Shown piece by piece: positions 25,298-34,704 of a stretch of DNA of 54,682 bases. The notes below the pieces were generated by a model, which ran no database searches, had not been told where the DNA came from, and was given only the letters and a program-made list of their open reading frames with translations. This stretch comes from CAJQGY01 sp964523375 (GTDB lineage Bacteria; Pseudomonadota; Gammaproteobacteria; Magnimaribacterales; D2472), in NCBI GenBank assembly GCA_964523375.1, contig CAZFYG010000008.1, positions 1 to 54,682 on the forward strand. Direction: 5' to 3'. Position 1 is the first letter of the stretch. Each line of letters begins with the position of its first letter. A program made the translations under genes and the position numbers.

Positions 25298-26554
25298 ATG
25301 AAAAAAAATGCTTTTTATGCTCAATCTGGTGGTGTTACAGCAGTTATAAATGCAACGGCTGGTGCCCTTCTTCTTGAAGCTAAAAATCATAAAAATAAAA
25401 TTGGTAAAGTTTTTGCAGGTAAAAACGGGATCTTGGGGGCTTTGCGTGAAGATCTTATAGATACATCTAAGGAAACTTCTGCTGGAATTGAATCACTTAG
25501 TTATAGACCTGGAGGTGTTTTTGGGTCTTGTAGATATAAATTAAAGGATATTAAAACAGATATTAATCAGTACAAAAGGCTAATAGAAGTTTTTAAAGCT
25601 CATAATATTGGCTATTTTTTCTATAATGGCGGCAATGACTCAGCAGATACTGCTTTAAAGGTTTCAAAAATAAGTAAAGAGATGGGGTATGAGCTTACTT
25701 GCATAGCTATTCCCAAAACTGTTGATAACGACTTGGTAATAACAGATTCATGCCCGGGGTTTGGTTCCGCTGCAAAATATATTGCTACCTCAACCTTGGA
25801 AGGATCCTTAGATGTTCAGTCAATGTCTGAATCATCTACAAAAGTTTTTATTCTTGAGGTAATGGGAAGGCATGCAGGATGGATGGCAGCATCAAGTGTT
25901 TTGGCAAGAAGTGAGCATCAAAGTGCTCCACATATTATCCTTCTTCCTGAAATAACTTTTAATCAAAAAAGGTTTTTGGATGAGGTTAGAGGTTGTGTTA
26001 AAAATGAAGGTTATTGTGTTGTAGTTGTATCTGAGGGTGTTAAAAATTATAGGGGTAACTTCCTTGCTGAGTCAGATACAAAGGATGCATTTGGGCATGC
26101 TCAGCTTGGAGGAGTAGCTCCATTTATATCTAGCCTGGTGTCTAAGAACCTTAAAATGAAAAATCATTGGGCTGTAGCTGATTACTTACAAAGGAGCGCA
26201 AGACATATAGCGTCACAAACTGACTTAGAACATGCACAGGCTGTTGGGAGGTATGCTGTAAAATATGCAGTTGAGGGAATGAATGGGACAATGCCTGTAA
26301 TTAAGAGGTTGCCAACGAAATCTTATAGTTGGTCAATTGAGCCTGCACCTTTATCAAAAATAGCAAATCTTGAAAAAAAATTGCCGAAAAGTTTTATAAC
26401 AAAGAATGGTTTTGGTGTTACTAAAAAAGGTGTTGAGTATCTTCAGCCTCTTATCAAGGGCGAGGCTAAGACCGTTTTTAAGAATGGTCTACCTGAGATA
26501 AAAAAATTGAAGCTTGAGCTTGTAAAAAAGAAACTAGGGGCTTGGGATATTTAG
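25298..26554 (+). CDS. pfp: 6-phosphofructokinase, pyrophosphate-dependent type
   Basis: This 418-residue enzyme phosphorylates fructose 6-phosphate. YAQSGGVTAVINATAGALL, YNGGNDSADTALK, CIAIPKTVDNDLVITDSCPG and EVMGRHAGWMAA are phosphofructokinase motifs. The Lys in PKTVDND replaces the Gly of ATP enzymes (PGTIDND). GGND stands where ATP enzymes have GGDG. Both changes are marks of PPi-using enzymes, which run the step reversibly and save ATP. It is preceded by AAAGG 10 bases upstream of the ATG. The end overlaps the DUF2244 gene by 4 bases. Cofactor choice is an inference from these residues. Confidence 0.88.
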   Translation: MKKNAFYAQSGGVTAVINATAGALLLEAKNHKNKIGKVFAGKNGILGALREDLIDTSKETSAGIESLSYRPGGVFGSCRYKLKDIKTDINQYKRLIEVFKAHNIGYFFYNGGNDSADTALKVSKISKEMGYELTCIAIPKTVDNDLVITDSCPGFGSAAKYIATSTLEGSLDVQSMSESSTKVFILEVMGRHAGWMAASSVLARSEHQSAPHIILLPEITFNQKRFLDEVRGCVKNEGYCVVVVSEGVKNYRGNFLAESDTKDAFGHAQLGGVAPFISSLVSKNLKMKNHWAVADYLQRSARHIASQTDLEHAQAVGRYAVKYAVEGMNGTMPVIKRLPTKSYSWSIEPAPLSKIANLEKKLPKSFITKNGFGVTKKGVEYLQPLIKGEAKTVFKNGLPEIKKLKLELVKKKLGAWDI

Positions 26555-27027
26555 TCATTGAGCTTATTGATGATATTGCTCACTTCATCTTGTAAGACTT
26601 TTTTATCATCTTGATTTAAAAACTCAGCCACCTCTACATCTTTGCCTTTTGATCTAAAACATAGCTTTGTAATTTCGTCAGATTTTTTATCTACTCGAAA
26701 GGAAGTAAATGTTCTAAATTCTTGCCAGCTATATTCTATTTTTTTTCTACCCTTTTGAATTAAAACTAAATCTTGAGATATAAAAATTTTTTGCTTCTGG
26801 CGACTCCAATTAAAGTTTAGATAAAATGCTGTTAATAAAATTGCTATTTCAAGGCCAGCAAATGGAAGTATTAAGACTGCTCCCACCAAAAAAAATACTG
26901 TCGCGATTCCAATGCAAACTATAGAAATGCTTAACAAAAATATGATTCTCGCAATTCCATTTAAGGATGAGTTTGGGCTAACATCTATTAAATAGCTGTC
27001 TTCACTAATTGTTTTAACAATAACCAC
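26551..27027 (-). CDS. DUF2244 integral membrane protein
   Basis: The 158-residue protein has the DUF2244 pattern. A short N-terminal part contains VSPNSSLNGIARI, then two hydrophobic helices (about residues 27-45 and 47-69). A cytoplasmic beta-rich tail contains NFNWSRQKQKIFISQDLVLI and EYSWQEFRTF. Function is unknown; in many proteobacteria it lies near cytochrome oxidase genes, which is not the case here. The start is GTG at 27027, divergent from argD by 14 bases, so the two promoters must overlap. Its end overlaps the phosphofructokinase end by 4 bases. Confidence 0.8.
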   Translation of the reverse strand: MVIVKTISEDSYLIDVSPNSSLNGIARIIFLLSISIVCIGIATVFFLVGAVLILPFAGLEIAILLTAFYLNFNWSRQKQKIFISQDLVLIQKGRKKIEYSWQEFRTFTSFRVDKKSDEITKLCFRSKGKDVEVAEFLNQDDKKVLQDEVSNIINKLND

Positions 27028-27029
27028 GT

Positions 27030-27035
27030 TACAAT
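27030..27035 (+). promoter_or_regulatory. -10 box of argD, leaderless spacing
   Basis: TACAAT lies six bases before the argD ATG at 27042, with no ribosome-binding site in between. It sits within the 14 bases that separate argD from the divergent DUF2244 gene. Confidence 0.45.
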
Positions 27036-27041
27036 AAATAT

Positions 27042-28244
27042 ATGAAAATAATTAATAAGTATGGTCATTATATAATGCCATTTTATATGCCTGCAGAATT
27101 TATTGTAAAAAAGGCAAAAGGTTCGCATGTCTGGGATACAGATGGGAAAAAGTTTATTGATCTTACTGCAGGTATTGCAGTTACAAGCCTTGGTCATAGC
27201 AATTCAGAATTAAATAATATTGTTTCCAAACAGACAAAGAGTCTTTGGCATTTATCAAACCTTTACATAAACGAGCCATCGGTAAGGTTGGCAAGCAAAC
27301 TATGTAAAAATACTTTTGGAGATAAAGTATTTTTTTCTAACTCTGGGGCAGAAGCTATTGAGGCTGCTGTTAAGACAGCTCGAAAATACTCAACAAAAAA
27401 ATTTCATTCGAAGAAAAATGAGATTGTGTCTTTTACAACTTCATTTCATGGGAGAACCTTAATGGGGATAACGCTTGCTCATTCAAAGGCCCTTGATAAC
27501 GGCTTTGGACCCTTGCCGAAAGGAATAAAAAGCCATAAATATAATTCAACCCAGGGCTTAGACAAAGTTATTTCAGATAATACTTCTGCAATTTTGCTTG
27601 AGGTTGTTCAGTGGCAATCCGGTATAACATCTGCAAATATTAAATTTATTGCTGAGCTAAAGAAGTTAGCAAAAAAACATAACGCATTAATAATTATTGA
27701 TGAGGTTCAATCAGGTATAGGAAGAACTGGAAGCTTGTTTGCTTATGAGCAGTTTAAAATAAAACCAGATATAGTTTGTTTTGCCAAAGGAATTGCTAAT
27801 GGCTTGCCTTTAGGCGGAATTATAACCACCGATGAAGTATCATCTTTCATGACCCCGGGACTGCACGGAAGCACCTTTGGCGGTAATCCTATTGCCTGTG
27901 CTGTTGGTGAGAAAGTTATAGATATTATTTCAAAAAAATCTTTTCTTAACAGGGTGAAGAAAAAAGAAAAATTGTTCTTAGGCCTCCTAAAAGATATAAA
28001 TAATAACTTAAACATATTTAGTGAGGTGAAATCTAAGGGGCTTTGGTTAAGTGTTACCTTTTTAGAGGATTCAAACATAATGGTTGATGAGCTTATTACA
28101 AAATGTCATCAAAATGGGCTCATGATTTTAAAGGCGAATATAGATACTGTTAGGTTCTCACCGAGTCTTATAATTGAGGATATGCTTATAGAAGAGTCTA
28201 TGCAAATATTTGAAAAGACCCTTACTCAGATTCAGAATCTTTAA
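27042..28244 (+). CDS. argD: Acetylornithine (and succinyldiaminopimelate) aminotransferase
   Basis: ArgD is a PLP enzyme of arginine synthesis that converts N-acetylglutamate semialdehyde to acetylornithine; many versions also serve lysine synthesis. The 400-residue class III aminotransferase shows YMPAEFIVKKAKGSHVWDTD at the start, FFSNSGAEAIEAAVKTARKY, FTTSFHGRTLMGITLAH, IIDEVQSGIGRTGSLFAYE, the PLP lysine in CFAKGIANGLPLGG, and LHGSTFGGNPIACAV. Length is normal. No other arg gene is nearby. Its 3' end overlaps the parC end by 23 bases. Confidence 0.93.
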   Translation: MKIINKYGHYIMPFYMPAEFIVKKAKGSHVWDTDGKKFIDLTAGIAVTSLGHSNSELNNIVSKQTKSLWHLSNLYINEPSVRLASKLCKNTFGDKVFFSNSGAEAIEAAVKTARKYSTKKFHSKKNEIVSFTTSFHGRTLMGITLAHSKALDNGFGPLPKGIKSHKYNSTQGLDKVISDNTSAILLEVVQWQSGITSANIKFIAELKKLAKKHNALIIIDEVQSGIGRTGSLFAYEQFKIKPDIVCFAKGIANGLPLGGIITTDEVSSFMTPGLHGSTFGGNPIACAVGEKVIDIISKKSFLNRVKKKEKLFLGLLKDINNNLNIFSEVKSKGLWLSVTFLEDSNIMVDELITKCHQNGLMILKANIDTVRFSPSLIIEDMLIEESMQIFEKTLTQIQNL

Positions 28245-30471
28245 TTTTTTGCTCTTCTGAAATAGCCTCTACTCGTTTAAGATGTCCTGCCAATATATTG
28301 CCTCTTTTGGCTCTAGAGGAAATATAATGCTGCCAATCTTTAAATGGTAGTGACCTAGATTTGCTTCCATAATGAACAACAAGATTACTGTCCCCTGCAA
28401 GAAGTTGAACATCAATCATGAACTCATCTTTAGATTTAAATTTTGCAGTTGGGATGTTTATAATTTTGTTACCCTTCCCTTTTGGCAGAATGGGAAGTTC
28501 ATCAATTTTAAAAATAAGCAGCTTTCCAATATTTGATACTGCTGCTATATACTCATGTTCAGATTTCAATTTTTGAGCTTTTAAAAGACTTGCTCCGTCC
28601 GGAACCTTCATAAATGCCTTGCCAGTTTTCTTATTAGAAACTGTATTGCTGAATTCTGAAATATATCCATAGCCAGCAGAATTTGTAAAAATATATTTGT
28701 CTTCGAGATCTCCAACAAGTGATGATATAAAGCTCACACCAGATTCTGCAGTTACTCTTCCTGAAATTGGCTCGCCCATACCTCTTGCAGATGGCAATGA
28801 GTGACTTGGTAATGAAAATACTTTACCGCTAGAATCCATAAATACTGAAATCTGATTACTTTTACCTCTAGCAAAATCCTGAAGTTTATCTTCTCCTCTA
28901 TAACCCAAAGAAGATGGATCAATTTCATGACCTTTGGCGCTTCTAATCCATCCTGCCTTTGATAACACAACCGTTATTGATTCAGTTATTAATGTCTCTT
29001 CTTCAGAAAATACTTTTGCATTTGAGGATTCTTTTATTGGAGAGACTCTCTCCTCACCAAACTCATCCTTAATCTCAATTAGCTCTTTTTTAATTAAAGT
29101 TTTCAGCCTTGCCTTTGAAAATAGAACGGTTTCAATTTCATCTTGTTCTTTAGATAAGATCCCCCTCTCATCTTCAAGCTTAATCTGCTCAAGTTTTGCA
29201 AGTTGCCTAAGCTTTATATCAAGAATTGCATTTGCTTGAATTTCAGAAAGGTTAAATTTTGAAATAATTTCTTGCTTAGGTTTGTCGGATTCTCTAATAA
29301 TTTTAATAACTTCATCAATATTTAAATAAACAGCAAGCAAGCCTTCTAAGATATGCAGCCTATCATTTACCTGATCCAGTCTATGCTCAAGCCTCCTGAC
29401 AACAGTTTCTTTTCTAAAAGTAATCCATTCCTTTAACAGTTCTAATAAAGAGAATACTTTTGGCCCGCCGCTTAAGGCTATCAAATTCATATTAACTCTG
29501 TAGTTTTTTTGAAGATCAGTAGATGCAAAAAGGTGATTCATAACATCTTCAGCCACAACCCGATTAGATTTTAGAGTTATTACCAACCTTATTGGTTCCG
29601 CATGGTCACCTTCGTCAGTTAGATCTACAACCATAGGAATCTTCTTTTTAAGCATCTGATCGGCTATTTGTTCAAGAATTTTTGACCCGGAAGCTTGATA
29701 CGGAAGTGCATTGATAATAATTTGATTTTTTTCCTGGGCCCATTGAGCTTGGATTTTAAACCCTCCTCTCCCTGTTGAATAAATTTCATTCAGCTCGTCC
29801 TGGCTAGCTATTAGCGGGGAGTTGTTTGAAAAGTCTGGGCCTTTTACTATTTGCAAGACATCCTTTAATTCAGCTTTGGGGTTTTCTAATAAATAGATAG
29901 TTGAATCTATAACTTCATTTATATTGTGAGAAGGAATGTCCGTCGCCATACCCACTGCTATGCCAGAAGTGCCATTAAGCAATATAGATGGGAGTTTTGA
30001 TGGGAAAATTACAGGCTCTAAAAGAGAGCCATCAAAGTTTGGCTGCCAGTCCACAGTTCCAGATTTAAGTTCTTTTATTAACAAATTAGCAAACTTAGTT
30101 AATTTAGATTCTGTATATCGCATTGCTGCGAATGACTTGGGATCATCTTGAGAGCCCCAGTTTCCTTGGCCATCAACAAAAGGGTATTTAAATGAGAAGT
30201 TTTGTGCCATTAACACCATCGCTTCATATGCAGCACCATCTCCATGAGGATGAAATTTACCAATAACATCTCCAACGGTTCTGGCAGATTTTTTATATTT
30301 GGATCCGGCATCAAGCCCAAGTTCTGACATGGCATATAAGATCCTTCTTTGGACTGGCTTTAAACCATCTCCTATATTCGGCAAAGCTCTATCGAGAATT
30401 ACATACATAGCATAATTAAGATAAGAGTCTTCTGCGTATTTTTTTAAGCTAATAGATTCTATTTTTTTCAT
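28222..30471 (-). CDS. parC: DNA topoisomerase IV subunit A
   Basis: ParC cuts and rejoins DNA to unlink daughter chromosomes. The 749-residue protein starts with the breakage-reunion domain (YAMYVILDRALPNIGDGLKP, SARTVGDVIGKFHPHGD) and contains the catalytic tyrosine in FAAMRYTESKLTKFA. A coiled-coil region with LDIKLRQLAKLE follows, then beta-propeller repeats at the C-terminus. The serine of the quinolone-resistance region is replaced in GKFHPHGDGAAYEAMVLMAQ, which reads Ala-Ala where E. coli has Ser-Ala. Length is typical (about 750). It follows parE by one base. Confidence 0.95.
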   Translation of the reverse strand: MKKIESISLKKYAEDSYLNYAMYVILDRALPNIGDGLKPVQRRILYAMSELGLDAGSKYKKSARTVGDVIGKFHPHGDGAAYEAMVLMAQNFSFKYPFVDGQGNWGSQDDPKSFAAMRYTESKLTKFANLLIKELKSGTVDWQPNFDGSLLEPVIFPSKLPSILLNGTSGIAVGMATDIPSHNINEVIDSTIYLLENPKAELKDVLQIVKGPDFSNNSPLIASQDELNEIYSTGRGGFKIQAQWAQEKNQIIINALPYQASGSKILEQIADQMLKKKIPMVVDLTDEGDHAEPIRLVITLKSNRVVAEDVMNHLFASTDLQKNYRVNMNLIALSGGPKVFSLLELLKEWITFRKETVVRRLEHRLDQVNDRLHILEGLLAVYLNIDEVIKIIRESDKPKQEIISKFNLSEIQANAILDIKLRQLAKLEQIKLEDERGILSKEQDEIETVLFSKARLKTLIKKELIEIKDEFGEERVSPIKESSNAKVFSEEETLITESITVVLSKAGWIRSAKGHEIDPSSLGYRGEDKLQDFARGKSNQISVFMDSSGKVFSLPSHSLPSARGMGEPISGRVTAESGVSFISSLVGDLEDKYIFTNSAGYGYISEFSNTVSNKKTGKAFMKVPDGASLLKAQKLKSEHEYIAAVSNIGKLLIFKIDELPILPKGKGNKIINIPTAKFKSKDEFMIDVQLLAGDSNLVVHYGSKSRSLPFKDWQHYISSRAKRGNILAGHLKRVEAISEEQKIKDSESE

Positions 30472-30472
30472 A

Positions 30473-32365
30473 TTATTTTACTTCCGCTAGAGAGCCTTTC
30501 TTCTCAAGCCATTCTTTTCTATCAGGAGCTCTTTTCTTACTTAACAATAAATCCATGACAGAATTTGCATCATCGCTTGAACTAATTGATAAGTTTACTA
30601 ACTGCCTGGATTGAGGATCCATTACTGTCTCTCTCAATTGAGATGGGTTCATTTCTCCAAGACCTTTAAACCTTTGGATATTAATTTTTGGTTTACCTTT
30701 TTTTAGTTTTAAAGAAGTTACTATCTCCTCTCTTTGTATATCATCAAGCGCATATGCTACCTCTTTGCCACAGTCTATTCTGTATAACGGAGGCATTGAT
30801 ACATATATTCTGCCTTGCTGAACAAGAGTTTTATAATGCCTTAGGAATAAAGCGCATAGTAAAGTTGCAATATGCAAACCATCTGAATCAGCATCGGCTA
30901 GAATACAAATTTTTCCATATCTCAAACCAGAGATATCATCATTTCCCGGCATAACGCCTATGGCTGTAGATAAGTTTTTTATCTCTTGAGATTTTATAAT
31001 TTCAACACTCTCAAGATCCCATGTATTAAGTATCTTTCCTCTTAAAGGCATTATGGCTTGAAAGGACCTTTCTCTAGCTTGCTTTGCTGAACCACCAGCG
31101 GAGTCACCCTCAACAAGAAAAAGTTCCGTTTCGTTCAGGTCTTCACTATTACAGTCTGAAAGTTTTCCAGGAAGTGCTGGACCTTTAAAAGTCTTCTTTC
31201 TTTCTACAACTTTTGAAGCCTTGGCTCGAGCTTGTGCTGAAGAGATTGCTAAATCAGCTATTTTTTCCCCTTCCTCGGTATTAGTGTTAAACCATATGCT
31301 CAAGGCATCTTTTGTTGTGCTTGCTACAAAGCTCATATGGTCCTTTGAATCAAGCCTTTCTTTAGTTTGTCCTGCGAATTGAGGATTTTGTAATTTTGAT
31401 GAGACAACAAAGTAGGCATTTGAAATAACATCTTCTGAATTAATTTTTAAGCCTTTGGGAAGAAGATTTCTATAATCACAGAACTCTTTGACAGCCTCTA
31501 AAAGACCAGACTTAAAGCCATTTAAGTGTGATCCACCCTGAGCGGTAGGGATTAAATTTACATAAGTCTCATCAAGCCTATTTTTTAATACTCTTGGTGA
31601 CCAATTCACCACAAATTCTACTTCTTGAATATTGCTTGGCTTAGAACAAAGAATAGACTCATTAAGAATAAGATCGGCGCCTTCAGAGGATTCTAGAAGA
31701 TAGCCTTGCAGGCCATCCTCATACAACCATCTCTCTCTTTCAGACTTTTTTTCAAAAAAGAAATCGATTGTTAGTCCCGGACACAAAACAGCTTTTGCTT
31801 TTAGCAAGTGTTTTAAATGTTTTAGCTGGACTTCAATGGTTTCGAAATATTTTGGATTTGGTTTAAATTTTATTGTCGTTCCAGTATTTCTTGATCCCAC
31901 CTCTCCCACTTGGTGCAACTCTTTGGCCTTGTCTCCATTATTAAAGGAGATGCTGTACTCTTTTGAATCTCTTCTTACTTTTACTTCTAACTCGTCTGAA
32001 AGGGCATTAACAACTGAGACTCCTACCCCATGGAGCCCTCCTGAAAAATTATATTCATCACCAGAAAATTTAGCTCCAGCATGAAGCTTGCACATTATTA
32101 ACTCTACCCCAGACACCTTGTGCTCAGGGTGGATGTCTACTGGCATCCCTCTTCCATCATCCACAATCTGTATAAAACCATCTTTAAAAAGGCTAATTTT
32201 AATTGCTGAGCAATGTCCAGATAACGCTTCATCAATAGAGTTATCTAAAACTTCTTGGATTAAGTGGTTTGGATTATTCGTGTCCGTATACATCCCAGGT
32301 CTCTTTTTTACAGGGTCTAGACCTGAGAGGACTTCGATTGCTTTGGAGTCGTATGAGTTAGACAA
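30473..32365 (-). CDS. parE: DNA topoisomerase IV subunit B
   Basis: ParE is the ATPase half of topoisomerase IV. The 630-residue protein has the GHKL ATPase signatures (EVLDNSIDEALSGHCSAIKI, DDGRGMPVDIHPE, GGLHGVGVSVVNALS) and the TOPRIM domain (ELFLVEGDSAGGSAKQARER, MPLRGKILN, ADADSDGLHIATLL). It ends with the QRFKGLGEMNPSQLRET element. Length matches E. coli ParE (630), which separates it from the longer GyrB. The start is TTG at 32365 with AAGG about 10 bases upstream. tolC diverges from it. Confidence 0.95.
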   Translation of the reverse strand: MSNSYDSKAIEVLSGLDPVKKRPGMYTDTNNPNHLIQEVLDNSIDEALSGHCSAIKISLFKDGFIQIVDDGRGMPVDIHPEHKVSGVELIMCKLHAGAKFSGDEYNFSGGLHGVGVSVVNALSDELEVKVRRDSKEYSISFNNGDKAKELHQVGEVGSRNTGTTIKFKPNPKYFETIEVQLKHLKHLLKAKAVLCPGLTIDFFFEKKSERERWLYEDGLQGYLLESSEGADLILNESILCSKPSNIQEVEFVVNWSPRVLKNRLDETYVNLIPTAQGGSHLNGFKSGLLEAVKEFCDYRNLLPKGLKINSEDVISNAYFVVSSKLQNPQFAGQTKERLDSKDHMSFVASTTKDALSIWFNTNTEEGEKIADLAISSAQARAKASKVVERKKTFKGPALPGKLSDCNSEDLNETELFLVEGDSAGGSAKQARERSFQAIMPLRGKILNTWDLESVEIIKSQEIKNLSTAIGVMPGNDDISGLRYGKICILADADSDGLHIATLLCALFLRHYKTLVQQGRIYVSMPPLYRIDCGKEVAYALDDIQREEIVTSLKLKKGKPKINIQRFKGLGEMNPSQLRETVMDPQSRQLVNLSISSSDDANSVMDLLLSKKRAPDRKEWLEKKGSLAEVK

Positions 32366-32473
32366 TTTAGTAAACCTTATTAATATTAATATTGAACTAT
32401 TTACATATATTCTACTCTAAGAAATTACTAATATTATTTATAAGTGAGTAAATTTTTAATATTATTATCAGGA

Positions 32474-32512
32474 GCAGTGGCATTGCAAAATTTATCAAAA
32501 TGTTTACACTGC
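32474..32512. repeat. Inverted repeat GCAGTG...CACTGC in the parE-tolC spacer
   Basis: GCAGTG (32474-32479) and CACTGC (32507-32512) are reverse complements separated by 27 bases. They are the only non-AT-rich patch in this 176-base divergent spacer, the longest in the window. It may be a regulatory site or hairpin for tolC; nothing else is seen in the spacer except AT-rich promoter-like sequence. Confidence 0.3.
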
Positions 32513-32529
32513 ACACATTAAATTTGAGT

Positions 32530-32535
32530 TAATAT
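32530..32535 (+). promoter_or_regulatory. Candidate -10 box of tolC
   Basis: TAATAT ends six bases before the first tolC ATG (32542). It matches four of six consensus positions and fits the leaderless spacing seen elsewhere. The call is weak on its own. Confidence 0.3.
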
Positions 32536-32541
32536 ATTAGA

Positions 32542-33891
32542 ATGATTATGAAAAAACCTTCCAACTTATTATGCCTTTGGATTGTCATTGGCATGCTACT
32601 TTCACCTGTTGCATTATCAGAAAATATTTTGGATATTTATAATGAGGCTCTAGAAAATGACCCAACATATAGAGCGGCAGAGTATTCATACTTAGCTGAC
32701 AAAGAAATCGTTGTTCAAGGAAGGGCTGGGTTACTACCAAGCGTATCAATAAGCGGAAGTACTAACTGGAATGAGTATTATCAAAATAAAGAATTGACTC
32801 AGAACTATAATTCTTTTTCTTCATCTGCAACTATTAGTCAGCCTTTATTAAGGCTCGATAGCTGGTTTTCTTATAAACAATCAAAGGCCTTAACTAACGC
32901 AGCAGAGGCAGATTTTGCCTATGAACAGCAGAACCTTTTACTAAGAACAGCAGAGCTCTATTTTGGAGTTTTAAGAGCAATTGATAATTTAAATGCTGCT
33001 ATTTCAGAAGAAAAAGCAATTAAGCAGCAGCTTGATCAGGCTCAGCAAAGATTTGAAGTTGGTCTTTCTGCAATTACAGGTGTTCAGGAAGCTCAGCTAG
33101 CATTCGATATAAGCAAAGCAGCAAGAATTAGCACTGAAGGTAACTTATTTTCAGCAAGAGAGGCATTAAATGCTTTAATTGGCCGAGAAGTCTTTAGCGT
33201 TAATGAGCTCGGTGAGAATCTAGAAATTGTAGCTCCAACCCCCACATCAAAAGAAAGATGGGTTGAGCTAGCATTAAAGAAAAATTATAGATTACAGTCT
33301 GCATATTTAAGGAAAGATGCTGCAAAAAGTGGAGCAAGAAGTGCAGCTTCCAATCATCTACCAAAAATAAATATAGTTGGGACAGAGTCCGAGTCTGAGA
33401 CGAATCAATATAACTATGAAGGTTTTAGCATTAATGGCCAAGGAATACCTGTTCCGTCTGTTACTGGAAGAAGAAACTACTCTATACAACTAAGCATGCC
33501 TTTATATCAAGGTGGTGCCGTGAGCTCTAGAAGAAAACAAGCCTATGCGCAATATGATAGAACTACTGAAAATACTTTATTCACAGAAAGATCTGTAATT
33601 CAAGAAGTAAGATCACAATATTCGAATGTTATTACTCTTGTTGCTAATGTCACAGCTCAAAAACAAGCTGTTATATCAGCAACTAGTGCGCTTGAGGCAA
33701 CTCAAGTTGGTTATAAAGTAGGCACCAGAAATGTTGTTGATTTGTTGCAGGCAGAAAAAAATCTTTATAGTGCAGAAAAAAATCTAGCTAATGCTAAATA
33801 CGACTATATATTAGCAAACTTAAGATTAGGTTTAGCATCTGGAACTATAGCTCCTAAAGATATTATTAATATCAACAACCTTTTAAATTAA
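32542..33891 (+). CDS. tolC: TolC-family outer-membrane channel protein
   Basis: TolC forms the trimeric outer-membrane exit duct for drug-efflux and type I secretion systems. The 449-residue protein has a signal peptide (about residues 1-26, cleaved after ALS), then ENILDIYNEALENDPTYRAA, the typical mature start. Two internal repeats of long coiled-coil helices follow, with AGLLPSVSISGS and ISQPLLRLDSWFSYKQSKA in the first half. SIQLSMPLYQGGAVSSRRKQ and VGTRNVVDLLQAEKNLYSAE are in the second. Order next to parE is as in E. coli, supporting the symbol. A second ATG two codons later (32548) is possible. mutM follows after 3 bases. Confidence 0.9.
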   Translation: MIMKKPSNLLCLWIVIGMLLSPVALSENILDIYNEALENDPTYRAAEYSYLADKEIVVQGRAGLLPSVSISGSTNWNEYYQNKELTQNYNSFSSSATISQPLLRLDSWFSYKQSKALTNAAEADFAYEQQNLLLRTAELYFGVLRAIDNLNAAISEEKAIKQQLDQAQQRFEVGLSAITGVQEAQLAFDISKAARISTEGNLFSAREALNALIGREVFSVNELGENLEIVAPTPTSKERWVELALKKNYRLQSAYLRKDAAKSGARSAASNHLPKINIVGTESESETNQYNYEGFSINGQGIPVPSVTGRRNYSIQLSMPLYQGGAVSSRRKQAYAQYDRTTENTLFTERSVIQEVRSQYSNVITLVANVTAQKQAVISATSALEATQVGYKVGTRNVVDLLQAEKNLYSAEKNLANAKYDYILANLRLGLASGTIAPKDIININNLLN

Positions 33892-33894
33892 GCC

Positions 33895-34704
33895 ATGCCC
33901 GAGTTGCCTGAGGTTGAAACGACCCGAAGAGCAATATCTCAATTTGAAGGCAAGGTTATAAAATCGTCTAAAGTTAATAACCCTAATCTAAGATGGAAGG
34001 TAGATAAAAATTTTGAAAATATTATTCATGACTTTAAAATAAAAGAGATTTCTAGAAGAGCTAAGTACATTATTTTTAACTCAGACACTTACTCCATACT
34101 TCTTCATCTAGGTATGTCAGGCAGCTTAAGAATATTAAATAGAGCATCTAATCATTTTAAAAAACATGATCATGTAGAGTTTATTTTTGAAGATAAAAAA
34201 ATTATTTATAATGATCCAAGAAGGTTTGGATCAATTCATCTAACGAAAGATGTTGAGTCTCATTTTCTAATCAATAAACTTGGCTTGGAGCCACTAGATA
34301 AAAAATTTAATGGCTCCTACTTATTAAGTGTTTGCAGTAAGTCTAAAGCCCCTATAAAAAGCCTGATAATGAATCAAAAAAATGTTGTAGGAGTTGGAAA
34401 CATTTATGCCTGTGAGAGTCTTTTTAAAGCAAAAATAGATCCTTCGAAGGAATCAAATCTTATGAATGAAGGTGAGTGTGCAAGTCTTGCAAAGTGTATA
34501 AAAAAAATTCTTAGAGATGCTATTAAGGTTGGCGGGACTACTCTAAAAGATTTTTATTCTGCCGATGGAAGTGCTGGTTATTTCAAATTTAAGTTAAAGG
34601 CATATGGTCGAGAAAATGAGGACTGTTTAGTCTGTAATGAGAAGATTATAAAAATTGTGCAAAATCAGAGAGCTACTTATTATTGTAATAGCTGCCAGAC
34701 TTAA
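33895..34704 (+). CDS. mutM: Formamidopyrimidine-DNA glycosylase
   Basis: MutM removes oxidised purines such as 8-oxoguanine from DNA and nicks the site. The 269-residue protein starts MPELPEVETTRRAIS, where the Pro after the Met is the catalytic nucleophile and Glu the partner. It also has LLHLGMSGSLRI, YNDPRRFGSIH, GVGNIYACESLF, and a C-terminal zinc finger with Cys pairs CLVC and CNSC. Length is the family norm. Its stop overlaps the end of coaD by 4 bases; the mutM-coaD neighbourhood is also found in E. coli. Confidence 0.97.
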   Translation: MPELPEVETTRRAISQFEGKVIKSSKVNNPNLRWKVDKNFENIIHDFKIKEISRRAKYIIFNSDTYSILLHLGMSGSLRILNRASNHFKKHDHVEFIFEDKKIIYNDPRRFGSIHLTKDVESHFLINKLGLEPLDKKFNGSYLLSVCSKSKAPIKSLIMNQKNVVGVGNIYACESLFKAKIDPSKESNLMNEGECASLAKCIKKILRDAIKVGGTTLKDFYSADGSAGYFKFKLKAYGRENEDCLVCNEKIIKIVQNQRATYYCNSCQT

